The notes: generated from the sequence alone by a model not told the origin. A stretch of DNA of 64,000 nt from Pseudisothecium myosuroides (GCA_951799445.1 OX637287.1:42251724-42315723), one strand, 5' to 3'; positions 48,828-61,781 are shown, counted from the first letter of the stretch. Program-made: numbers and translations.

Positions 48828-50054
48828 ACCGCTCAATAGTATTCAAAACCCCTAAACTTGAATGTATGACAAATTAGAGAAATAGAATTTTAAATATAAA
48901 ACAATATTTCAAAAAAATTGAAAAAAAAGGGATACAATTATAAATTTACAATCAAGACATCTTGAAATAAGTTTTTTGTTTTGGCATTGGGTTTATAATT
49001 CAAAAGTTACAGTAGAGGACAACCCTAGTTTTGCCAAAGTATGACAAAATCGAACACTGTTTTTTGCAATCACCTAGAAGTTATTACCAACTATCTACTG
49101 AAAGGAGGCAGTTACTGCCTAGTTACTCCATTCATTCTATCAATCATGCAAAATTCGATTGCTTGATTCTTTAGGGATTAAAGTCTATTTGAAAATTGTT
49201 TGAAGTCTTGCGATCTTCTATTACAATGTCAAATCTAATCTAAGTATGGTCATCTAAGTGGTACATTGAATAGGGGTATTAGGGGGACAAAATTAAAAGG
49301 ACTTATTGTGGAAAACTCTAGATGTTCGAAACATGATGTACAACCCCACTCCCCCTTCAATAACTATTGATGTACAACAAAGGTAGATATTTCTATAGTG
49401 TGAAATGTTGATTAATTAGTACTAAACCCTTAAAAAACCCTATTCAGTGTGGAAGGTAGAAGGAATCAACATGAATCACAATAAACAAATTCAAGGCTTT
49501 CAAAATCTTTCCTCGTGATATATTGAATGAATTTTCAACATAAAATTCTTGATATAATTATATTTGAGATACTTCTTTGAGAACACTTAAGAATTATAAA
49601 TCAAATTATGCAATGGCCCTTTTGTACAATTAACTTGAATAGAAAATTGTAGATATTTTTGAAAAAATAGATTGGATGTTAAAAATAGAATTAAAAATTA
49701 TTTATCAAAAAATATAATAGTGAAAACAATGATTTGGTAAGATTTTATCAAACTTCAAAATATTGAAACGAAAATATAGTGCTTTCAGTATATAAATAAT
49801 ATTATATCTAAAGTAGGACATATAATACTCAAAAGATGAAAGATTTCAAAACCAACAAAAGTGTTGATTGTACTAAAGGCCTAAGCATTCATTCCATTCC
49901 AATATACCTTATAGTATGGGGGAAGGTTACAATTTAAACTCTTGAAATTCATATATTGCACCCATTAGATTATAATCTTTAAAATAATTAGATATTAAAA
50001 GAGAGTAGTAACCTAGATACTTGAACCTCATAAGGATTGTCATTAGTGAAAATT
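48828..50054. other. A+T-rich intergenic DNA
   Basis: No gene, RNA or repeat structure supported. Confidence 0.3.
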
Positions 50055-50197
50055 TTAGGCCTCTGGAGGGCTACTCCACAACCCTTTAAAGTACCCTAAA
50101 ATTTGATTTTTGGGGGCTGAAAAAATCATTTTCCCTTATTCCCGCCCACCTAAAATTGCAGTGGCAGTGGTGCAGGAACCGAGTTTTAAGAGTTTAA

Positions 50198-50293
<96 letters not shown>

Positions 50294-50455
50294 TTAAAAA
50301 ATTAATAAATAAATAAATCGCAAAATCTAACTATTTTGGCGAGCAGTCAGCTTAGCTTACTGCTCACTGCGGCACTTTTCTAGAATGACAGACCAAGCTT
50401 TGAAATAGTTTGGTTTGTCACTCTAGAGCAACCCTCTGGAAAGCTGAATTTTTTT
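50055..50455. mobile_element. Inverted-repeat element, family E copy 2, containing a microsatellite
   Basis: The left end CCTCTGGAGGGCTACTCCAC and the right end (CACTCTAGAGCAACCCTCTGG) are approximate inverse copies. The interior holds CCCTTATTCCCGCCCACC, also seen in weaker form after the left end at 45.7 kb, and a long (AAT)n run. No coding sequence. Confidence 0.45.
50198..50293. repeat. (AAT)n microsatellite, about 32 units
   Basis: An uninterrupted AAT/TAA trinucleotide run of about 95 bases. Near-perfect purity suggests recent expansion or active length change. It lies inside an inverted-repeat element. Confidence 0.97.
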
Positions 50456-53400
50456 GTAATGAGGGTCTTTTGTCCCTAATTTGTTTCTAAAATATTATTT
50501 TGTCCACCTAAGTTGTTTGAACAACCTCTCAACTATAGGGTTATATATCTTTGCATGAAATATATTTGAAACTCCTCTTAAATCTACAAGGTTATAAATT
50601 ATAAGCCACGCTTTTGTTGCAATTGGTGTGATTATATTCTTAGTATTGGTCTCTAAGTAGTTGACTTTGATTGATGTTTTATTTTTTATTGTTATAAATA
50701 TAAAAACATTTCTTATTTATTGATTGTATTATTGCTAATAGATTTATGTGATTAATACACATTTGTAATTGAAGTGTGACATGACATCAATCTAAACTAG
50801 TGATCCATGGATACCTATAACATTGTTGAAGCACTCAACAAAATAGTCTCAAAGAAAGAATCATCCTAAGTGTGAGTCGAGGAACAATGGCCACCTTATC
50901 TTGGTGAATTGAAGGCACTTTCTTCCTAAATACTTGATCTCTTTCTTAGATATCTAAATTTTTTTAAGACTACATTGGAGGTTTCCAATTTGGTTAATAT
51001 ACATAATAAATAAATAATATTATGATTATAAAATATAAAAGTTTCAACAAATAAATAAATAAAAAATGGCAAACTATTTTATTCGTTTGTCTTTTGTATG
51101 TTAATGTGGTTTTAAGGTTTGTAATTCATGTGATTTTGTATTCAAAATTTTGAATGTTATATATTAATGTATAAATATTAAATGCACGAAAAATAATTAA
51201 GCAAATTCTATTAGTAGAATCTATAGATTCTTGATAAATGATGAAGTTGAATTAATAATTAGTAATTCAAGAAAAATAACATCTAAAAAAGAATAAAGTT
51301 TAGAGCATCTCCACTAGGAGACTGCGGAATTGGCCTAGTCTGGAGCATTAGGCGTGTCACTACAAACTTAAAGGCCCTGCCTCCTAACTAGGCCCCTACC
51401 AATAGTTGCACAATCTTGATTTCCAAGATGGAAAGCAAGAGATATGGCGACTTGGTTTACATCCCTTGCTTGTCTTTGTTTGTGTTCCTAAATCAAATTG
51501 GGAGCTCTTTTCTAGGCCTAGTGAGCTTTGCTATTTGAAACATTGTTCCTCCTTACACACAATGTTACATGTGGGTTAGATGCGACATAAATCAAACGTT
51601 GACGACCTTGCAGTTTGAAGTGTGGCAACAAAATTTTGTTGTGCCTTGAATTGAAAAACATCCAAGTTTCTATAGAGCCAAAAGAAAAGCAAGTAGTCCT
51701 CATGTATTCTCATAAATTCTATTGACATTCGCATTGCACTTCATGCATTTATAATTTCATAAGAGCATCTTTAGTCGAAGGCCTTGTAATTGGAACTATA
51801 TCGGTATAGCATGAGCTTCTTGACAAGTCCTTGCAGTTGACAAGAGTGATCCAAAGTGTCGCTCTTCAACTAGTGGACAATATTTCAAATCCTATTTCGG
51901 TTGATAGGGGCTTGTTGGAGTTGTTTTGTCAATTTGCAATGTAGGCCGGAATACCAAGAAAGAACGAAGCAATTCCTCCTTTTAGAAGTTATTCCCCGTC
52001 CTTTCATGCCCTTTGGAACAAGTGGTTGCTATGATGTCGTTGACTGGTTACATGTGGGGCTTCTTTGTAGACACAACAAATACAATGAATTTGATAGATA
52101 AGGGTGTTTGAATGCCAAGCTTGTAAAGGTGGAGGGTGTGTTAACTAATGCATTGGGGCTAAATTTTCGTGTCTAACAACCCATATACCATTGCCAAATT
52201 GTCAAGCTGGATTAAAGATGTTTTTAGACAAAATTGCAATATTGTTGTCCACCACAATTTAGATTAGTGCTTTTCAATTTAATTACCTACTAGAGACAAG
52301 GTCTTCTTAACAATAATCTTTAAGTTTACATCAATTTCAATGGATGAATTGCAAAGAGAAAGGAACTTGTCATGTTAAATGTCTTCATCAAAAAGCCAGA
52401 CTATTAGATTGCATTTGCTCTAACTTGTAGTCTTGAGGAATGTTATACTAAGTAAACCACTAAAATTTTATTTATTTATGAGGATGATCAGTTTTGATTT
52501 CATAATTTGAATTAAGGATCCAAAGTCTATCCAAAGATGTCATAAAATACAAAATTAAACCCTAACAATAGGAATTTTTTTTTACCTTTATTTGATCACA
52601 TGCTTTTGGAGATAATTTTAGTAAGTTATAGTTACTTTAGCTAAATAATGTCAAAGTTTGCAACAATCCATGTCCATGTCTATATTGATTTGTCCTATTA
52701 CTACATGTTACAAATTTACAAAAATCACATTATTTTAAATATTGTAGTGTATCATTTTCCACAATAAATGAAATTGCAAAGTGACACTAATTTTTGTACT
52801 TGATATTGATTTGCACCCTCACTCATAGGAAAAATTTATGCAACTAGCATTAGTAGAAAAGAGGTTCATGGTAGAAAATCAAGCAACAGTGTCCAAGCTT
52901 GGTACTATTAGAGCAACATTGGAATCTCTGGATGCTTGGTACTTTTGGCCTTGAATTTTTTTATATTTAAAAAAGAAGTAATACCATTTATATGGTCAAT
53001 GTCACAAGTTGCCATTAAAATTGTGGTCCAATTGGAAACAAGAGAAGATGTGTGGTACAGACTGAGTCAACAGTGAGTGCACTCATGCATGCTAATCCAA
53101 TGTGGCAACAACCATGTATTCCCATTGTTGTACTAATAGGGTCCATGTTGGCAACAAAGCATTTCAAGCAATGATGATGGGTTATTAAAAAGAATATTTT
53201 GACATGCAAATGTTCCCAACAATGTTTTTTTCACTCAACGCAAGGGACAAGCAAATGATGCTACACTGATGTCATCACCTAAGGCTCCATGCTGACAACA
53301 GCCAAGTGGCATTTCCTTCTAATTTCTGTTGTCGTAATTGCGCCTTCCAATTTGGACATGCCTAGACCCCAATTCTACTCTAATGAAAACTTTGACACTA

Positions 53401-53538
53401 CATAACCGTTAGCCAGATGCTCCTTGACCTCCTTTCTACTACTACTCTACTCTAGTACAGAGCTGCTCATGTTTGCAACAATGGATGCTCCAAAAGCCTC
53501 GAAAGCATAGCGCAAAAGAATTCAAAGATGCCGGCCAA
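50456..53538. other. Gene-free region
   Basis: Mostly A+T-rich. Around 51300 and 51765 the phrases GAGCATCTCCACTAGG and GAGCATCTTTAGTCGAAGG resemble a short motif common at ends of plant DNA transposons. The coding-like texture at 51300-52100 is broken by stops in every frame. No gene is supported. Confidence 0.3.
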
Positions 53539-53602
53539 GTCTGTGAGTACCTCTCCTTTCATGCCGAGTCTGTGAGTAGTCTACCTCTCCTTTCACGCCG
53601 TT
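53539..53602. repeat. Two-copy direct repeat in a G+C-richer island
   Basis: GTCTGTGAGTACCTCTCC and TTTCATGCCG are repeated about 30 bases later as GTCTGTGAGTAGTCTACCTC and TTTCACGCCG. The island from about 53470 to 53870 has short open frames on both strands but no recognised protein. It may be a decayed exon or a promoter-like remnant. Confidence 0.5.
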
Positions 53603-53898
53603 ACGCCACAAGTCGATTTTTCTGCATTGCACTCAAAAGGACTTCTCGATCTTCTTCTCGATCGATCTTCTTCTGCCAAGAGCTGAGAGAAGTGTTATGG
53701 AAAAGCCTGCAAGGAGCTGCATCTGATGCCGATGCTCAGTGTTGTTGTGCAGGTGATGATCTGTACCTTGAAATTGCAAAATTCAAAAGGCTCCTCAGTC
53801 AAAACTCTGCTGTCACGTACTCGTAAGGTCCGACCACACCACAGACCCACGCTCAACATGAAGGGTGCAGCTATTTCCAACCAAGGTTGATTGGAATA

Positions 53899-54308
53899 AG
53901 GTAGTATGATCTAAAAGCGACCATTTAAGGACTGATCTGCCTTTTTCACAGATTTCTTTGAACATAAGTATTTTTGGATCATTTTTCAGAGAAAGAAAAA
54001 TGGATGCGGAACGTTACACAAGTGGTTTCATATTTTTTGAATCGTTTTTGAATTACTAATGAATTTTCAAAAAAAAATGTTGTAGGCACCTATTTGTGAC
54101 CCTAGGTCTTCCAAAATCTGATCACTTGCAACTTCTAAAGTGATTTGAGTAAATGAAGATTAATGATTGGCTCTTGCAATAAATAAAGCTTTTCTCTCGA
54201 TTCTCTCAATGGCTTGAGAGGTCCATTTAAAAACCAACTAATGTCCATTTAAGACCTAAATATAGGGTCGATTTGAAGAGGCCGCTCGCTTTTAGAGCAC
54301 ACTACCTT
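53899..54308. mobile_element. Inverted-repeat element, family D copy 2 (~410 bp)
   Basis: The ends AAGGTAGTATGATCTAAAAG and its inverse (GCTTTTAGAGCACACTACC, then TT) enclose a body collinear with the copy at 2014-2423. Shared blocks include TTTTTCAGAGAAAGAAAAAT, GTAGGCACC and GATTGGCTCTTGCAATAAAT. No coding sequence. Confidence 0.7.
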
Positions 54309-55197
54309 AGACTTCCTACTGAAGCTTAGAATGTTTTTTTTTTCTCCTTTTCAAGGTTGGGACCAATAAGGTCATGACACATGACCAAACGGTGAATGGA
54401 CAGTAGTGTTCAAGCAAGAAAGTAGGAAGTAATGAGCCTCAGAAAGTAATTCTTGAATGATCACAATTGGAAGAGTCTAGACATTGGCTATAGGTTTTGA
54501 GCACTTTCTAACTCCCAAAATTTATAATAATTTCAATATTGGGAATAAAATTACAAAAAAATTGCAATCCCCATATTTCCTATCTTTCTACACGCAAAAA
54601 ATTTGCCTCATACTGCTCATGATTTGTAGCAAATTCACTTAAGTGATTGGCTATAGGTGGTTTGACCTTAGTGTGAAAGGTAAACTTGACTTGGTTGCCA
54701 AGTTGGCATTGATGAAATTTTTAATTTGACAAAAAGGCAAATGTGAGAATAGGGAGAGCAATTGAAATTTTATTTTTTTAACAAAGTATGAATTTGCTAT
54801 GGATGTATGAAGTGTACTATCCAATTGACCCCAAAGAGTCTCTAAACTACTTCAAAACCAGCAAAAAGTGTATCCATAATGGTCACCTTATTCACCTAAA
54901 GCAATCACAATATTCTTAACATGGCTAGAACATGAAGGATAGTAATACAATCACTTCTTGTGATGAATTTATACTCAAAAAGTGGAAGTTTTTATTGCAA
55001 TTACTAATCACACCATCACCATCATTGAAGACATTGAGTGAGGCCACTAAGTCAACCTAATGTAGCCCAAATCTCATTTATTTAAAAAATCTATTATGGG
55101 TTAATAAAGACCTTAAAGGATCATTCCCTAGATGTATGTGATGGATCTTCTGCCTATCATAGGTTGGTTTACCTAAAGTACAACCTATTGTTTGGTA
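54309..55197. other. Intergenic DNA
   Basis: No gene or repeat is supported here. Confidence 0.3.
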
Positions 55198-55255
55198 ATA
55201 TAGGTTACTATCAATTTTTTTACAAAGTTGTAAAAAAATTGATAGTAACCTATAT
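55198..55255. repeat. Perfect 28-bp inverted repeat with a 2-base spacer
   Basis: The arm starting ATATAGGTTACTATCAATTT is followed, after AG, by its exact reverse complement. Such a near-continuous palindrome could form a cruciform or a hairpin transcript. It may be the remnant of a small foldback element. Confidence 0.9.
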
Positions 55256-55990
55256 CGAAAAATTCCATGCAAACACATTGCGCTTTAAGGACCAATTTAG
55301 TACTGTATAATATATTAGAAATAACGAGGTTTCAACTCAAATGAGCAAATATCATAACTCACATAAAACAAACATCAGACACAACTGTTCAATTTCATTG
55401 CTTCAAAGATTGCACTCCGCTTCGATTTCCTGCCTTCTCAGAAATCAACCGGTCAAACACGTTTTCATGTCTTCAACTGGACAGAAATACCATTCTGCTC
55501 AAAGTAATAGCAAGCAGCAATTTGAGATTTCAAATACAATATCAGTCTTGAATCCAAGCTATCAACGCTTGGGTTATCCCACTACTGTAAAGTACTGATC
55601 TTGAACAACACCTGTCATCAAATTATTACCTTTCGTAAAACATCTGCATCCAGGTTGCCTTCTGAGGTCGTATGGCACAGCAAATTATAGTACAATTCTC
55701 TTTATCACTATTAAAAAAGGCAAAATGCAGAAGTATTTTAAGAATGTTATGAAGCTTATCCAGTGAATATGTGCAGGATAAGCGAGGATCCAGTGGCTTC
55801 AGCAATGTAAGGCAATTGTGCTCAAGGTATAACCCCAAGTCTTAGTTGTCATAAGTATGTGGAGTTCTAGCAAAGTAGAAGTAGAATTCAAAATTCAATG
55901 CAGACATTCATCACTGAAACTCAAAACCACATTTCAGTGACTCACAACATAACATTCAGTAGCAGTCACTGGCTCTGCCCTCCTCCGAAC
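55256..55990. other. Intergenic DNA
   Basis: No gene is supported. Short open frames on both strands (55341-55598 plus, 55626-55838 minus) show no family signature. Confidence 0.3.
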
Positions 55991-56020
55991 GAAATGGTGT
56001 GGAATATACCACACCATTTC
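55991..56020. repeat. Perfect 12-bp hairpin
   Basis: GAAATGGTGTGG and CCACACCATTTC are separated by AATATA. A weaker outer pairing (CCTCCGA / TCCGAGG-like) extends it. It could be a structural or MITE remnant. Confidence 0.75.
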
Positions 56021-56287
56021 ATCCGAGGGTGTGGTATTTCCGCAGCCAAGAAGACTTGTTCACATGAAGAATTGCACAACTAGATGATAAAGACTTGGCA
56101 AACACCAATTTCAGCTGCATGTAAGGCTTATGCTCCAGCTTTACAATCTGTCACTCCTGTTCGTGAAGGTATGCCTAGTAACCATCAGTCAAAATACACT
56201 TGCTCAATATCCAAAGTTCTTTACGTAAACAGTGTAAAAAAAAATCCATTCTGCATGCATTGGAACGTGATTGTAGCATAGGAAGCT

Positions 56288-56644
56288 AGTGCAGCTACCT
56301 CTTAGAAATGGTGGTTTGGGAGTACCGAAGCCCCGACTGAATCTCTGTTTTCGATTAAAAAAGCGAGGGCGTCGAACTGTGGCGTCGGGCCCTACGATTT
56401 GAGCTGACGACGAGTTTCTTGGTTGAGTGTCGTCGGCCCTATTCCATGTACTCCCTCTGTCTCATAATAAAACCCGTGTTTCCTTTGTATTTTGCAAAGG
56501 AAACACTGGTTTTATTTTGAGACAGAGGGAGTATTTGTTTTCCTGCCAGAAGAATTGACCAACATAACATTCTCTAGTAGTTGTGATCGAGAACCTCATC
56601 CTTCTTTCCTATACAGAAGTGCAGCTACCTCATGGAAATGGGGT
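56288..56644. repeat. Direct repeats flanking a Stowaway-bearing segment
   Basis: GTGCAGCTACCTCTTAGAAA at 56288 recurs as GTGCAGCTACCTCATGGAAA at 56621, about 333 bases apart. They bracket a segment that contains the Stowaway-like MITE. A segmental duplication remnant is the simplest reading. Confidence 0.5.
56449..56533. mobile_element. Stowaway-like MITE (85 bp)
   Basis: TA precedes CTCCCTCTGTCTCA and TA follows its inverse, TGAGACAGAGGGAG. The arms continue through AATAAAACC and pair almost to a central TTTGCAAAGGAAACAC region. The TA target site and the CTCCCTC terminus are the hallmarks of Stowaway (Tc1/mariner-related) MITEs of plants. It is short and near-palindromic, so it looks recent. 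Confidence 0.85.
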
Positions 56645-56772
56645 GTTTAGTGATCAGTGGAACATCATTCTGCTGCTATCGAGGAATCGCGCGCCTTCTT
56701 CTTCTCCAGAAAGCCAAAACGAAGCCCTGAAACTCACCAGGAATATATCAATGGCAGTGTCCTACTGCAAGT

Positions 56773-56812
56773 CCTAAACCCTAAACCCTGCAACCCTGCA
56801 ACCCTGCATTCC
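56773..56812. repeat. Short telomere-like stretch
   Basis: CCTAAACCCTAAACCCTG contains two plant telomere units and is followed by three CAACCCTG variants. Interstitial telomere-like motifs of this size are common in plants, including near promoters (telo-boxes). Confidence 0.6.
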
Positions 56813-57954
56813 CAATTTGCTGAAGCTTCAAGTTCAATGTGCTATGTTGTGATCTTCAATCCATACGAGATTTCTACAGCGTCTCGAAACCAATTTTCAA
56901 TGACCACCGCTTCTTGACCATGAACATACTTTCTCCGTTAAATTTCATGCATAGTAGTTTAGTGTTTGTTCCATAAACGATGAAACCCATAACGTTTGCA
57001 TCATTCACACAGAAACATACTTATACGCAAAATATGCGTTGCTAACCAAATATCATACGTCCCTGTAGGTGTCAGGCATCGGCCGCCACAATTTAGGTGT
57101 CGGACGGACGGTGTCAGACGCTACTCGGACGGTGATGGAGAGTGGATGCTGTTGTTCTCCTTGATGACGACCCGCTAATTCGTTGAATCCCAGGCTTTCA
57201 GTTAACCACTTAACCCTTTAACTGTCAGGATTTTTTCTCATTTTTGAGGGTCATTTTCCTTTTACAATAAGAAGTTTTATTGGGTATTGGGCATCACAGT
57301 GCATACCAAATTAAGCTAATAATGTTATATTTCATGCAATTGAATAATCGATTGAATTTTCTTGTTGATTCAAAGTAGGTCGTCAAAAAACACTCCTATT
57401 TTAGTTCATTTGTAGTTCTTGTTTCGCTTTTGAATGATATGATGAATCTAAATCTCTATTTTTTTGGATTATGTGTATAGAAAGATGTATTTGAAACAAA
57501 TAAGATGATTAAATATGATAATTAAAGAAAAAATTATGTATTTGTGCATTGTTTGAGTATTCTTGATTTTACCACGCCTCAAATTTGAAACACTCATATT
57601 TCACTTGATATTGTTTGTTTTAACATGATTCCAAGCAATAATAAAATTACAGAAAAATCAACATGGGTCTTAACGTTCCTCATAATAAATTGAACTATCA
57701 ATGTTTGTACAAAACTTAAAACTTTAGACCCATGGATGGCCTTCAAAAGAACTTGGACTATTGATAATTACTTACGACAACTACTTGAGGACATCTTGCG
57801 TGACCTTTTAGGTTAAACAATAATCTTGACAATATTAAAAACTAGACTCAACAACCAAGTTCAAAATTAGCTTACTTTGGACCAATTCATTTATTTGGAT
57901 TTCATAGCATAAAATTGCATAAGTAATAATGTTGAATATAAATTCAACATTAAT
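56813..57954. other. Intergenic DNA
   Basis: A short G+C-richer stretch near 57060-57180 carries a GTCGGACGGACGGTGTCAGA-like phrase. No gene is recognised. Confidence 0.3.
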
Positions 57955-58275
57955 TTAACAACTAAATGCCTAAGGCCTATTCTTCCATCAAAATCCACTA
58001 AAAAGTGCCATTTCTATAACATTGATCCTAAAAAATAGAAAAAAGATTTTTTTTGAGTAATAAAATGTAGGACATTGCATTATAGTTGTATATAGACATG
58101 TGACAAATATTTTATGGATTTTGACCGTACGGATTGCAAAATATTAATAATTGAGGTGGAAAAAAAAATTGGTTGGATCCAGACAAAAAATTTCAAATGG
58201 CTTTGACTACCATTTGTAGGAAATTTTTGCACTATGGACTTTGAATTTAAAAATCTACCATATTGAAAATCATGT
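57955..58275. mobile_element. Family A fragment, left part (copy 5)
   Basis: It begins TTAACAACTAAATGCCTAAG and follows family A copy 3 through AGTGCCATTTCTATAAC, TGTAGGACATTG and TTGACCGTACGGATTGCAAA. Similarity fades after about 58275 and no right end was found, so the copy is truncated or decayed. Confidence 0.55.
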
Positions 58276-60046
58276 TAGGCATATCTCCACCAAATTTCAA
58301 AGATAAGAAAAAAATAGAAGATACCCTCATAAACCTTGCAATGCAAAGATGTGAGAAGAAACAAGAATACACTAATCCTTTTTGTGAATACAAATTCCAC
58401 CATATATTTTCAAATTACAAAATCCCAACAATTGATGAAAAGACAATTATATTTTTCACAAGCAACCAAAAAGAATTGGTGTGTGAACCCTACATTAAAG
58501 TACTATGTATTCAACGTCATAATAAAACCATTCAAAAAATATGCAAATTATTTTTTTGCATCCACAATCAAGATGTTATATGCTCATAAATCTAAGCAAC
58601 TTTCATAACAACCCCATCACTATCCATTTTTCTACCTCCATTTATCTCTGCAAATTGCGTCTATGACGTCAAACTCTATCCAATCATATTCTACATATAA
58701 ATAAAGGTCATTCTAGCATGCACACATTTCCATACCATCAAAAGACAGTTCCATTCAATTTATCAAATTGACCTATTGCATTGACCCTTTTTCCCAATAA
58801 GCCACTAGTTTCAAATAGATAAAATATAACTCCCTTACACTCAACATACAAACACATAGTTGGAATACGCAACCTTACTAGTATTATAGAAGGAATACAA
58901 GACAGTAAAATTCTTCAGAGCACTTAGGATAAAATATCTACAATTGGGAGGTTTGGGTGATAAAATAAAGTAAAAAGATAATACTCCGTATCTTGATTCA
59001 TGCCCTTTCTTACTTCTTAAGTAACGCTCTGTTGAATGTAAAAGGTGATGGACACGATTCAAAAGCACATTTCAATTTGAAAGTTTCACCCATCTCATCA
59101 AGGATCTTCTTGCGCTGCTTCAGAAGAGAAGCATTCTAGGCAAAAGTTTTTCAGCAGAAATTTGAGTAGAAAGACTTTGTCAACTATAGGTTTTCATCCC
59201 TAACTTTTTTGTCGGTCGATCAATTCCATTACAAATGATGCGGCTCCCATTATCATTCATTCAATTCTATCTTCGAGAGAACTCTAGATTTGGACCGGTT
59301 TGTCTTTCCTAGCTAGGAGGTACAATTAAGAGGAGCCTGAAATTGCCTTAAAGATCGATTAAATTGGCAAGGTTAGCAACTAAAAACTATTTCGGTCTGG
59401 GATTGAGGCCAAATACATCAAACCTCTAATTGAAAAGGACTACTCACTAAGTTTGAACATATCACTAAGCAGAGTGCACGAGGCATACCTCCAATGTCAC
59501 TTGGATAAAAGTTCAATTACTTTTGGAGGCGTTGGGAAATGATTCAAGGCTTTCCATTGGGTCATTAGTGGTGGAGACTCCATTGGTCTCCCACTAAATA
59601 TCTAAAATTACTTTGGTCCCACATATTATAAGATAAGTAACATGTGCATTTGAAATTTGACTTGTCAATTCAATTGGATTTGATTGTACAAACATGAAAT
59701 GTCAATTTTATTTAAATTCTCATGCTTCTTGATGCCTACAAAAGATGTGACTCATAAATAATTGTCTTTAATCAAGGACAGGCATGGATTTTTACTTTAG
59801 GACTTGCATCATCTCTAAAATTGTCACGTATAGAAATACCTTGGATTTAACAAAATTATTTTTATTATGAATTTGGGTCTACCACACCATTTTAATAGAA
59901 TGGCACCAATTAAAGGTTCAAATTAGTGCTAGATTTCAATGATCTAATGCATTTCATACCGTCTAGCAACATCAATGTTCAAAGTTGACCTTGAATGTCC
60001 ATTGAACAAAGTTTTGGAGCTTGTTTTGAAGATTCATCAATTGGTA
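58276..60046. other. Gene-free DNA
   Basis: Overlapping frames at 58263-58608 are A/T-driven and unrecognised. No gene, RNA or inverted repeat is supported through 60046. Confidence 0.3.
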
Positions 60047-60101
60047 GATGAGCTTGTAGATTTTCAACAAACATTTTCTACAAGCTCTTCATCTGGAAGG
60101 T
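60047..60101. repeat. Imperfect short hairpin
   Basis: GATGAGCTTGTAGA and TCTACAAGCTCTTCATC form an imperfect stem around a ~25-base loop that includes TTCAACAAAC. Confidence 0.45.
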
Positions 60102-60207
60102 GAACCCTTTGATGTCTCAAAATCTCACGGCTTTTTGAGTGACGTCGACTTCTAATGTCCAATAGAAGCCACGCTATTAGGCACCATATTATATACCTCC
60201 ACTCAAA

Positions 60208-61654
60208 TTGTTACATTGGATGAATTAGGATCACCAGACATCCTAGATGGGTGGGCACATTGGATGGTTTAAATGGGCAATTTGACTACCTCAAAGTAGT
60301 CACAACGTGGATTAGGATCACCGGACATCTTGAGCAAGCAAGCAAATCGGACAGTTTGGACGGACTGTTAGTCCAATGTGAAAACTATATCTCCACTCTA
60401 ATACAACTTCTTTGAGATGTGAAGTGAAAATTAATTGCAGAGGCTTTTCAATACAATTGCAAAGACTTAATTTGTAATTGATCTTGCTGAGTGATCACTT
60501 TATAGACATATGATCTAGAGATTTTGAAGTTGGAAAAAATTCAAAAAATGATTGAAACTGAAAATAGCAATTGGATTGTTCAAGTCCATGTTGCTCTCGA
60601 AAGGGATGAAGCTAATGATTCTCCTTCATAGCTTTAATATGGAGGGTATCTTCTAGATTCAGGACCAACGTTGAGCAATACAAACTTTTGCATCGGCAAT
60701 TTTCTATGCACCACTGCCTTCAAAGTCTTCATTCCAATGACACTAAAGGATTGAAAATTGAAGTCACAAGAGCATTACAACAGTCACATGCAACCAATGG
60801 AATAGCTTTTGTAAATGCATGGTTCTTGAGCCAAAGGAGTATTAAAAAGCAATGTACCATCATAGTCCGCATGCAAATTGCTACACAATTGAAGAGAGCA
60901 GGTGCCGCTTAACTTTGGATGCCCTATTTTGAGTTGCAGTTTATTAAATTTGGTGTGGAGCTTTGGTGAAAAGCTTGGGCCGAGCATTACAAAAAGTAGT
61001 GATTAAGAACTAGATGCAACATTCAATGTTGGAGAAAGTGGTTGCCATATTAGTGAAGGAATGCAAAGACAATATGGGTAAGATGCAAGAATAGAAAAGT
61101 GAGGATATATTAGAAACTAAATATTTGTGCATGTGTGGAAATATGTCAATTACAATATTACGAAGTTTTACACCATCAACAACCTTTTCACAATGATGAC
61201 TGACATGAACAACTTCACAAAATAGAGAAAAAACAAATATCAATTTGAGTTTAAAAAACAATTTTGTTCTAGACCATGGATTCCATTGTCATATCTTATA
61301 CCTATTGTTGTCACTATAGGTACTTTGATGCAAAACATATGCACATATCATTGGTTCAAATGGGATGAAAGTGCATCTTGCACCTCAACATTGAAGCATG
61401 TGTCATTCAAAATGTAGACATGAAAGATATAGAGTAATAAAGTGTGAGAGAATCCAGCAAACATAGTTATCACATTGGATGGACTGTCCGTCCTGACTAT
61501 CCGATTTGCCTGCCAATCCGAGACGACTGGTGACCTTGATCCGCCCATTATGACTAATTTAAGGTAGTCAAATTGTTTGTCCGCTCCATCCGAACCGTTC
61601 AATATGTCCGCCCATCTAAGCTGTCTAGTGATCCTAACTTGCCCAATGTAACAA
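60208..61654. mobile_element. 1.45-kb element with ~190-base terminal inverted repeats (family F)
   Basis: The left end TTGTTACATTGG, with GGATCACCAGACAT and CAATTTGACTACCT inside it, is mirrored at the right by AGGTAGTCAAATTG, CTAGTGATCCTAAC and CCAATGTAACAA. Pairing continues inward to about 60400 and 61470 (CAAATCGGACAGTTTGGACG and inverse). Each arm contains a diverged internal duplication of the GGATCACC...GACAT unit. Terminal repeats this long recall Mutator-like elements. No 9-base target duplication is clear, and the interior encodes no recognisable transposase, so it is non-autonomous or decayed. Confidence 0.6.
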
Positions 61655-61781
61655 AAATGCTAGCAAACTGTACTATTTAGAGCTCAGAAAGTTAGTGTCA
61701 TGGTTGGGTTGCGTTTGGTTGTTTTCTATTTAGAACTGAGCACTACTTATTGTAGAATGGCATCTATTAGTAGACTTGTAG

